From the NCBI RefSeq assembly GCF_032854445.1, contig NC_088297.1:27273915-27337914 (forward strand): DNA of 64,000 bases. The letters are read 5' to 3'. Made by a program: the position numbers and the translations under genes. The notes beneath the pieces were generated by a model, which did no database searches, had not been told where the DNA came from, and saw only the letters and a program-made list of their open reading frames with translations. The DNA is from Liolophura sinensis (Eukaryota; Mollusca; Polyplacophora; Chitonida; Chitonidae). Of this stretch, positions 37,001 through 44,632 are shown in pieces; position 1 is the stretch's first letter; every line of letters starts with the position of its first letter.

Positions 37001-39073
37001 AGAATCACGAATCCATTTTTGTCCTTAGGAATAGGTTTGAGCAGTGCGTAAAAGCCGTCCAGAGCGGAACGGATCACCAATGTGAGGGAGTCGATGTTAA
37101 AGAAGAGATGCACCATGCACGTGTGAACGCCCTCAGGGGGTTCTGTCGTGAAATAGACGGTATGCATGTAGTTTTATAGTAACTTTTTATTGTAGTTTTG
37201 CCACATTTTTCACATTTCATCGTTATTTTTTCACTGTAAATACTCAGCTTAAACAGAGCACATTTTGACATGCATTATGCAGATTTTTAGGTACGTTGGA
37301 AATTAATGCCTTTTGTGTTACTTACAACATTTGTGGTTACCATGACCACTGTGGCCTAGGTGGTTAGCACCTCAGCACGCCGCAATAACCAGGAGCGTCT
37401 CACCAATGCATTAGCTGGCTTCTCTGTTTACCTTTTTGTTTACCTTTTTTACATTTATTATTGGGTGGTGGATATTTGCGTCATTATTGTAGTTACCTTT
37501 CCCATTTGTATTATTTTTCATCACTGTTATAATTATCATGACCATCATGTTTATTATCATTATAATTATATTACATTGTATTATTATTGGCACCTTCAGT
37601 GTGGCAGAAATACAAAGGCTGTTTGCAGGCTCAGCTGCTGGACGCCATCGCTGTTTGCCAACGGGAGCATTATCTCAACAAACAGAATTTCACTGGAACG
37701 GAGTTTTCCGGAATGTACAAATCGGAATTTGACAGGAGGAATGCGCGATGCGGGTAATTAAGTATTCTCTTAGAAAAACTTCCCAGTGGTACATATAATT
37801 AAGTATCCTGGGCGGGACGCTTCCTGCAGGTAATTAAGTGTCCCAGGAAGGAGGTCCTGTGCAGGTACTTAGGTTTCTCCAGAGGAACGTTCCCTGTGGG
37901 TAATTACGTATCCCTGGAGGAATGCTCCCTGGGGCAATTAAGTATCCCAGGAAGGAGGTCCCCTGAGGGTACTTAGGTTTCTCCAGAGGAATGTTCCCTG
38001 TGGGTAATTACGTATCCCTGGAGGAACGCTCCCTGCGGGTAATTAAGTATCCCAGGAACTACCCCTGCAGTTACTTAGGTTTCCCCAGAAAAACGCTCTT
38101 TGCGGGTAATTAGTTATTCCTGGAGTAACGTGCCCTGTGGGTAATTAGGTATCCCCGGAGGAAGGCCCGTTGCATGTTACACGAGTTTCAGACTAACTGG
38201 AATGATTAAAGCTTTCCCACTTAAAGTGCATTCGGGTCCAAGTTGTGTAGTCATGTTATTTATTCATGCCTTGGCGATGATTTGTCGGCAAACTGATAAC
38301 GTTTATACATGCAGTACTCATGCTTTGCAGCTTGGAACCGAGTCACCATAGTGAGGGAACTTTCCTTAATTAGACTTACGAGTTGTATCTTTATTTAAGA
38401 CCTATGTACTAGGTGAGGATGACACATAGGTCAGACTAGTTAGCTATCATTACGTCGGTCGTCTTGGGCTCATTCCCTAACAGTGTTATAGCAAGGACTT
38501 CTTAAAATGGGTCAACTGACGTCCGAGGGAGACGATTTGAGATATACTAGAAAGGAACCATTCTCCTATTTTCATCTGCAGTTTTTTTTTCCCTTACAAT
38601 GCTGGCCGTCGTCGTATAAGTGAAATATTCGACATAAATCACCGACGATTTACATAAACGGTGACAATAAATGTTTCTCCGTTTTCTAAGTACTTTTGAA
38701 TTGTTCTTTCCTAATATGAAATATTCAGTGAAAATGATATTGTATTTGCATGTACTACAATGTAAACCCTACAATGTTAATCGATGTATCGATCTCAGTA
38801 ATGCATAAATTTTTGTCTTTTTTCGTCTCCAGTGTTCAGCGCTCCTTCCAAGTATGTACAGAAAACGTCATATACGCCAACTGTCGGGACTATTATTTTT
38901 ACTTCAAAGACTACCAGGTGGCTCTGCTGACACCCTATTGCCGCCAGTTATACGATCTGACGTCACGCTACGTCACGGATGACCCAAACAAGGGGGCTAC
39001 TCCTGGTTCTTCCATTCTTCGGGTCGCATTGGTTGCTGTTGCTACTTGCATTACGTCAAAAATCGCACTATAA
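28058..39073 (+). CDS. Unrecognised secreted Cys-rich protein, probably GPI-anchored (five exons)
   Basis: Exons 28058-28103, 32382-32541, 37029-37159, 37600-37753 and 38833-39073 join in phase through GT-AG introns to give 243 residues. The first exon and the start of the second form a signal peptide (MAVRVGNIQLFVGIT then AILICLCDG). The mature part has twelve cysteines, three per exon in exons 2-5, each triplet spaced C-x(8-11)-C-x(18-30)-C, with an N-glycosylation site (NFTG) in exon 4. The C-terminus (small residues near GATPGSS, then a hydrophobic run LRVALVAVATCI and a short end) looks like a GPI-attachment signal. The helical, cysteine-paired look distantly recalls the DUF19/T20D4.11-like domain, but I do not recognise the family and assign no function. 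The exon chain is well supported by phase and signal sequences; expression is unproven. Confidence 0.75.
28104..29759 (+). other. Intron 1 of the Cys-rich gene, 5' part
   Basis: Consensus donor GTAAAT at 28104. It contains a poly-C run at about 28461-28472 and a poly-G run at about 28953-28963. No exon or transposon protein is seen. Confidence 0.5.
29760..29885 (-). mobile_element. SINE fragment, minus orientation
   Basis: TTTATTTATTTATTTGATTG, GCGTTTTACGAAATACTCAA, then GACGGCCGCTAGCATTATGG and GAGAGGAAACCCACGACCAT: the 3' two thirds of the main SINE in reverse, inside intron 1 of the Cys-rich gene. Confidence 0.85.
30020..31935. repeat. About 29-bp minisatellite, nearly 2 kb
   Basis: More than 60 imperfect copies of AGACAATCCGTCAATCAGTG then CGATCAGTC, with phase variants (GCCAATCAATGCAATGAATG). 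Longer blocks, such as the one with GGCAATCTATCAATCAGTAT and CATCCGTTAGACAATC, recur several times, so there is higher-order structure. Serine-rich forward open frames across it are artefacts. Confidence 0.95.
32640..33360. repeat. 23-bp minisatellite in intron 2 of the Cys-rich gene
   Basis: About 30 copies of GAAACTATATCTTCGTTCTG then CAG, with later variants TATATCTATATCTTCGTTCT. Each unit ends in a pyrimidine tract plus CTGCAG, which looks like a 3' splice site. Open frames of about 250 codons in two phases and 127 in the third are repeat artefacts. Confidence 0.94.
33381..33720. mobile_element. Fold-back (long inverted repeat) element, about 340 bp
   Basis: The left arm contains GAGATTTCTCTGACGTTAAG, TTTGGCAAACTTTTGCTGGG, ATGGCCCCAAACCAACTTCA and GAGCGCGCTGCATTTAAAAT. 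The right arm contains their complements in reverse order (AATGGAGCGCGTTCTGGGGT, GGTTTGCAGCCATCCTGGGC, ATTTTGCCAAACCTAATATC, AGAGAAATCTAGGAC). Arms of about 120 bp make most of the element a hairpin. No coding region. Confidence 0.85.
33960..34685. mobile_element. Second fold-back element, about 720 bp
   Basis: The left arm has TTTCTTTTGGAGAGTGGCCT, TATTCAGCTCTCTGTAAATT and CCATTGCCTCGGGTGACGTC. The right arm has the reverse complements: TGACGTCACCCGAGACAATG, TTTTACAGACAGCTGAATAC and AACTCTCTAAAAGAAACAGA. Both arms carry a CRE-like TGACGTCA. Non-coding centre. It lies next to the smaller fold-back element but is not similar to it. Confidence 0.82.
34715..36770. repeat. 46-bp minisatellite with splice-acceptor-like units
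   Basis: About 44 copies of GTAGACCACATTGGGCCATT, CTAATTATTTTCGCCTTTTT, GTCTTT. Every unit has the order of a 3' splice region: a branch-point-like CTAAT, a T-rich tract and TAG. It lies in intron 2 of the Cys-rich gene and ends about 260 bp before the real exon 3 acceptor (TTTTTGTCCTTAG at 37016-37028), which resembles it. Degenerate copies trail on to about 36880. Confidence 0.95.
37340..37430 (+). mobile_element. SINE 5' fragment
   Basis: A tRNA-like head only: GTGGCCTAGGTGGTTAGCAC, CAATAACCAGGAGCGTCTCA, CCAATGCATTAGCTGGCTTC. It is in intron 3 of the Cys-rich gene and lacks box-B completion and the tail. Confidence 0.6.
37750..38170 (+). repeat. Minisatellite arising from the exon 4 donor of the Cys-rich gene
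   Basis: The exon 4/intron 4 junction reads GATGCGG|GTAATTAAGTATT (break after 37753). The following 400 bp is a tandem series of about 35-bp units that repeat that junction with changes: TGCAGGTAATTAAGTGTCCC, TGTGGGTAATTACGTATCCC, TGCGGGTAATTAAGTATCCC, alternating with GAGGGTACTTAGGTTTCTCC. The donor has therefore been multiplied about ten times. Confidence 0.85.
38590..38655 (+). mobile_element. SINE tail fragment
   Basis: CAATGCTGGCCGTCGTCGTA and TAAGTGAAATATTCGACATA match the 3' part of the main SINE family with a small internal loss. It lies in intron 4 of the Cys-rich gene. Confidence 0.7.
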
Positions 39074-39362
39074 AAAAAATATCGTTCCATCCTAGGTAAA
39101 TTGTTTCATACAAGTGGAAAGTCTTCAAAGTATCCTGCGTTTTGGGTTCAAATGTTGATGCACGGAAATAATATGAGCTGTCAAAAGTCAGAATTAATCA
39201 GGGGCTCCGAATTCCAATGAGACATAGGGTTGACTTCAAGAAACTGAAGGTGTTTACAGCAATGTACGGGAAAATGTGAGCATATCTCATTCGTTGTGTG
39301 TTGTCTGAAATCTAGTAAATTTCTTGCCCAGCTCAGGTCATAATTACTTAATTAAGACCTAC

Positions 39363-39364
<2 letters not shown>

Positions 39365-39451
<87 letters not shown>
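39365..39451. repeat. (TA)n microsatellite
   Basis: About 43 uninterrupted TA dinucleotides, 290 bp downstream of the Cys-rich gene stop codon. The true length is likely to vary between individuals or assemblies. Confidence 0.97.
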
Positions 39452-39454
<3 letters not shown>

Positions 39455-41830
39455 CGTGAGGTAAACATCGTGACCAGGAAACAACCGACTTGCGGACAAC
39501 GAAGATTAAGTGACACAATATGAATGGCTTAAAACAAACGTTTGGAAGGCAAATCTAATCTACTAAGACGGAAAGATTGCTTCCAAAAGAATATACAGTC
39601 TACTTTTCACTGAAGTGTTATGTAGCGTTCATATTTCAATAATTTTCCATCTGATGCTCTTTTAAAAAATCCGAGTCGACTTCCATTAGCTCTAAATGCT
39701 ATATGTTTTTACATCATGTCATGAATACTATCTACTTGAGAATAACATTAGCGGTAGACTGATGCAGCGACTGTGTTATGTATTGATGTAGAATGTGTTT
39801 TTTTTAATCATCACTCATATTTTTAAGGCAAGAGAAACAAAAAACACTAAAATAAAGTGTATATCAGATGAAAAACCATTTAAAACTTTCCAGGAAAATA
39901 GTTATTTTTCTTTCTTTAAAGATTACAGATTAAAATTATGTAATAAGATTAGATTGTATGGTAGTGTGAAAAAACTCGTTTCAAGGAATGTTCCGGACAT
40001 GTATTCATAGATCTATATGTTATATATGCATTTTAAATGATGAAGGTCACCATAGAATCTAATGTTTAATAAGCATTTTACCATCTTGAACAAATTCAAA
40101 CAAAATAAATCCAACATTTTCTATATCTATACATCATTTTAGTGTTGTCTTTGTTTATAATGTATTTTTGTTGGTTTTGTGACCTTCTGAAAATATTACA
40201 AAACTATTTGTGCATATATAGCCTTAAACGTCTTTACATGAGTGCAACTTCTGTACGATAAATTTAGGTAGCATAACTTTTATTTGATTACATAATGTTT
40301 ACTTTTGTACAAGGTGCTTTTGTTAGTTTTGTCATCTATTGAAATAAACTTTTGCTGAAAGGTAGAGAGGTTTAAAGTGCTATCTGCTGTCGTGACTGTA
40401 AACTCGTGATCAGTGAGGCGTGAGATCAAATCTATCCCTGGCTGATTTGGCTGCAATGTATTGTTTGTAAAATTAATCAAGTACTAAACGCGTGTTCAAT
40501 GATACCCTCAGACAGGCAATTTACACACTCCCCCTCTCTCCCCCCTTTAGACAATCTAACCATCGCTGATACCACTTATCTTCCATAAATACTGAAACAA
40601 GTCAGCTCGTCAAAGGTCGGAAAGTTCGTCAGTAACTTACAAAAGGTAGGTGGTTTAGCACGAGCACTCCGTTTTCCTGCACCATTAAATTTGAACGCCA
40701 TCGTACAACTGAATTTCAGGCAGCCAAACTGAAAGCTGGAGCCTTTTGTTTTTGGTCGGATTATTATTCTTTTCAAAATTTGATTTTTGTCTTCTTTGTG
40801 GAAAACTGTAGACCAGACCTGGTATTCATTTACACTGTTCATTACCAAATATCTTGCGCTATAGGCCATGGTATATGGAAGTTTTAAGTACCGTTGACCG
40901 CCATATTAAAGACATATAGGCCTACATAGAAATCCTTGGAGAAATTCTTCTCAAAAACCGCTTATCTGGTCGTCTTAAATATAATGCGCAAGTGCAAACC
41001 TAATCAAATGGTCTGAAAACTGTTGAAGCTTCGGCTCAAAAACGACCTATACATTTGAATCTTTAAATAAAACTATGCAGCGGGGCGTGGTTTGGCATAT
41101 TGAATACGAATCTGGTTTTTATTTTTGTGACCGCGATTTAGTTTTCTTGTTAATTTTAAATTTTCATTTCATTTTTTTATTTCACTAGATATGCAGTCGA
41201 CACAGGAAATCATTTTGCACCAGATGCATACATCAACAGTTATAATGATGTGCCGCTCCCTAATGGGCACAGAAACCCCAAAGGGGAAACTGTGCGGTTC
41301 TTCTTTTTTCGCGTTTTTGGAGGTCACGTGACTGAAAGAACGTGAGTTGGAACCCATTGCCTGTATGAAGCTGAAAGAATTAAACAGGAAAGAATTTTAT
41401 GTTGTTCTCTGCAAACATTGTGGAGCTCTAATAATAAGTTCATAAGGTAGGGCCGTCCAAAATTAAAAGATTGACTTTTACCTCATATACACTCTACATC
41501 TTCGATGCATACGCTTTCTCCCTCTTTGTTTGTAGCAGTGGGTAGGAGAAACAGAAGTTCATCAAATCAGCCAGATTCCCCCAAGCTGACAACAATTATG
41601 CTTCAAAACCGACCTGCTCTAGAGCAAGAGCTCTACCTCAGTAGTAGAGTATGCGCGTTTGGTGTCGCATTGAGGAGTGAGTTTTTGTGGTTTTGAGGAG
41701 GGTGTTTTTTGTGTGTGTCAGGTGTGTGTCAGATAGTGGTGATGGTGGGTTTTTTCCACGACGGGGTGTGTATACTAGAGTTGAGTGTAGTATAATAGAG
41801 TACAGTATAGTAGTGGTGGTAGTGGGAGTG
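39452..41830. other. Intergenic DNA, AT-rich
   Basis: No protein resemblance is seen on either strand. Fragments with GGTTTAGCACGAGCACTCCG (about 40650) and CATCATTTTAGTGTTGTCTT (about 40127) resemble sequences at 24160 and 24780, so degraded dispersed repeats are present. The region from about 41640 is rich in CCACCAC/GGTGGTG-type simple sequence. Confidence 0.35.
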
Positions 41831-41885
41831 GAAAAAAGAGGCAAAACGTCGGCTTGTAAAGTTGAGTGGGACAGCTCTTTGTCGC

Positions 41886-41962
41886 CAAAAACGGACCAAT
41901 GGGTGAGCGGGATTTGCCCCAAAACGGACCAATGGATGGCCCCCAAAACGGACCAATCACCG
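41886..41962 (+). promoter_or_regulatory. Triple CCAAT motif, likely TBCA promoter
   Basis: The phrase AAAACGGACCAAT occurs three times, near 41888, 41920 and 41945, within 75 bp and about 300 bp upstream of the TBCA start codon. Tandem CCAAT boxes are typical NF-Y sites of housekeeping promoters. The function is inferred from motif and position only. Confidence 0.5.
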
Positions 41963-42236
41963 CGCGAGAAGAGGGTATGGAAGAAAAAATGGACGCGTGT
42001 CTCAGAGAAGTCAGTAAACAGTACCGAACAGCAGACATTCATAAGGCCGGATGTACATCAACAACAGACGGAGCAGTTACGTCCCGTATTCCATATTATA
42101 CTGATCGCAGAGGCCCACTGCATCCACACGTGAGCAAATACATATACATAGCAGCCAGAAAAGCAGAAATTGTAAGTGCATCTACTGAAGAGTAAGCCCA
42201 AACGCGGCGTCTTCAGGTCACTGATTCCTTACAGCC

Positions 42237-42289
42237 ATGGTCGATCCCAGAATCAAGCCTGTAGTAATCAAGGCGGGTGTGGTCACCAG
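42237..42289 (+). CDS. Tubulin-specific chaperone A (TBCA), first coding exon only
   Basis: The exon encodes MVDPRIKPVVIKAGVVT plus two bases of the next codon before a consensus donor (ACCAG|GTAAGT). It aligns with the conserved start of TBCA, where vertebrate proteins begin MADPRVRQIKIKTGVVKR. TBCA is a small cytosolic cofactor that captures folding intermediates of beta-tubulin. No exon for the remaining roughly 90 residues is visible before the next plus-strand gene at 55.9 kb. A 12.4-kb Polinton starts 770 bp downstream, so it would lie in intron 1 if the gene continues. The exon could be orphaned by rearrangement, or the rest may lie beyond the window. The family match is good but short. 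Confidence 0.72.
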
Positions 42290-42430
42290 GTAAGTCTGAC
42301 TTTTTCTTAGGCGTGTCATGTATACTTAACAGGTTCTGTATATTAAACCAGCAGATACAGGTGAAAGAAAATTAAACGAAATTTCAAAATGAAAAAAGAA
42401 AAAAAAAATTCACTCTATTTGTTAAAATAT

Positions 42431-42650
42431 GCCGTCTTTATTATAACACATTATAATACAAACCTTTCTCATACGAGGCATGTTTAGGCAGGTGTTTAGT
42501 TTACAGGCCCTAATCTAAGTTATACATGTACATCCATGTCTGAAAGATTGAAGTGCCGGATCAATATACTTGTACCGTAGGTCATCCATGGCTGATCACA
42601 TGATCTGTTGGAAGAGTTCCACAGGTGGGTCGGAGTGGTTGGCATAGCAT
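42431..42650 (-). repeat. Dispersed repeat, inverted relative to 62372-62586
   Basis: Read on the minus strand this matches 62372-62586: CCAACAGATCATGTGATCAG, GTATATTGATCCGGCACTTC, CACTAAACACCTGCCTAAAC-like, GAGAAAGGTTTGTATTATAA and AATAAAGAC. Identity is roughly 85% with small indels. The partner overlaps a coding exon of the RNA-binding gene, so this is either a transposable element that contributed exon sequence there or an inverted duplicate of that exon and its flank. Confidence 0.8.
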
Positions 42651-43195
42651 GGAGCTGTTGGAGCTGCTCCACTCGACTTTACAAGCCGACGTTTTGCTCC
42701 TTGTCGCGCTCATTGGTCTGTCATGTCCCTCGCTCATTGGACGTCGCAGTGCGAAGGTTTGCCTGGAACATGATAAGCTGTTCTAGAAGACAATGCAGAA
42801 GCTAGAACCACGCGAAAACAAAATTTGTTTTTTCTATTTTTGAATATTACACAGGACAATGCCTGTTGTCAAATCGATGTCAGCGATAGTAGATTGGATT
42901 TGGGTCATTTTCAACCACCCAGATAGCCTTAGTGTTTTTTGCAGAACTCATGTGATGTTTTTTTTTGTACAACATAACGCTAGACATGCAGGCCGTCGAC
43001 TAAAACTGACATTTATCATACGAGCATGCAGTATAAAGACATGCCGTATTTCGTTCAGTAGTATACAGAATAGGAGTTCTGGCACACCCTCCCCCTGGGC
43101 CCTCCCCAGAACAAAATAGAGGCCCCCAGCCCCTTCTCATGTTCTATTAGACATACCAATTGCACCAGGTATACGTCGATAAATTCAACAACAAC

Positions 43196-43474
43196 ATGCC
43201 AAAGGGTAGCAATAATTGCCAGTGGCTTCTCATCGGTTCCACGGGGCTCCGTGGTAAAAGTTGTCTGTGGGAGTACTGCGGGGTTCACCTAGCCCGTCTG
43301 CGGAAGAGTCCTGGCACCCAGCCATGTATTAGCTGTAGCCGGGGTGTTAAAAACCGATTTCGGCTTTGCGGGGACTGCGGATACAATAATGTCCAGACGT
43401 GTGAAAGGCAGCGGAGGCGCAAGGCTTTCTTGGACGAGTTCAAACGGCTGGCGGCTATCAAAATTCCCTATTAG
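43196..43474 (+). CDS. Small cysteine-rich Polinton-associated protein
   Basis: A 92-codon frame from ATG 43196 to TAG 43474, with paired cysteines (CISCSRG; LCGDCGY) suggesting a zinc ribbon, and a basic C-terminus. It lies next to the left terminal repeat. Proteins of this look accompany DNA polymerase B in invertebrate elements as I recall them, but I do not know a function. The stop codon TAG belongs to the TATTAG target site in which the hAT element is inserted, so the frame may have ended elsewhere originally. Confidence 0.55.
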   Translation: MPKGSNNCQWLLIGSTGLRGKSCLWEYCGVHLARLRKSPGTQPCISCSRGVKNRFRLCGDCGYNNVQTCERQRRRKAFLDEFKRLAAIKIPY

Positions 43475-44632
43475 CAGGGTTCGTACGCTGCCTTAATTTC
43501 CTTAAAAGTCTTTAATATTCGTTGTGTTTAATTAAGGACCTTAAAAACCTTAAAATTTGATAAAAGTGAGATCAGGGTCTTTAAAAGTCTTTAAAAATTA
43601 TAAACTGCAACCAGTGAAAAAAATTATTGCTGAGTAATTAATATTACAAGCTAACAATTAAGAATCATCCACGAAAATCATACGGTTAGACACCATATTT
43701 CAGAAACCCCATTTGAGCCCCTTCACACGAAAATTGCCGAGTGTTGCAGATTGTAATATCGGAAACAGAACCACATCATAAGTAGTCATTGAAAAAGCTG
43801 GTTTCCGAAACCGGAAATTGCGCGGGTTCTCAGGAAAGTTTTCTGACGGGATTGGTTTGAATCGAGGAAGCCGTAGTATGTGAACTTGCTAACAATGTTA
43901 AACATGCCTGGCTATTGTTTGTTCCACGAAATATGGCTGGAAAACAGTGAATATGTCGGGTGGTTGGAAAAAGATCCAGATAAACACAAGGCGAGATGTA
44001 AAGTTTGTGTCAAATCATTTGGCCTGGGCACAATGGGGGAAGCAGCATTACGAGTCCACATGTCTGGCAAAAAGCACATTGCTCTGATGCGCAGTAAAAT
44101 GTCCTTGCGGACCCCATCCATAACGGATTTTATTAGTTCCCAGAGGCCAACAGATGAGGCAGGTAGCAGTCAACCTTCTGCAGCTGCTGGTCCGTCACGG
44201 CCGATGCCACAACAACAACAACAACAAGGTAATGTGTGGTCCATGCTGGTTATATTTCGAATCAGGGGGGACAACTTATGACAAACTTGATGTAAATACA
44301 TGAGTAGTCCCCCCTTAATAATACAGTTTCACATAACAACTATACGTTAATATTATAAACAGTTCTGGGTTCTGCATGCCCTGTATTTGTGCACAGTAGC
44401 AAATTTGTATTATTCAGGGAAGGCACCATCGAATTAAGTTTGTCAATAGTTGTTCCCTTCCTCTTTTTTGTTTTTCAGTATCTATCTAATATTTCAGATT
44501 TTAATGGAAGAGAAAGAAAATCATTAACAGGTTGTAATTATTTTTAAATTCATGTTTTTCAAATCGACCAATCAGCTCAACATTAACATCATTTGTGGAG
44601 AGAGAGGAGACTGTCAAAGCAGAGATCATATG

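Larger units (their letters stand above)
41840..42700. repeat. Inverted repeat flanking TBCA exon 1
   Basis: GCAAAACGTCGGCTTGTAAA and GTTGAGTGGGACAGCTC at 41841-41877 are the near-perfect reverse complement of GAGCTGCTCCACTCGACTTT and ACAAGCCGACGTTTTGC at 42661-42697. CCAAT-like motifs (CTCATTGG, complement CCAATGAG) also follow the right arm. This could be a fold-back element or an inverted duplication of the TBCA promoter. Confidence 0.7.

Noticed and set aside
229-38170. Regular arrays that might be taken for CRISPR
   Set aside because: They are direct tandem repeats without unique spacers, in an intron-bearing eukaryotic genome with no cas genes.
41687-42195. Open frames upstream of TBCA on both strands as genes
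   Set aside because: They overlap one another and the simple-sequence and CCAAT region. There is no domain, and the area looks like promoter DNA.
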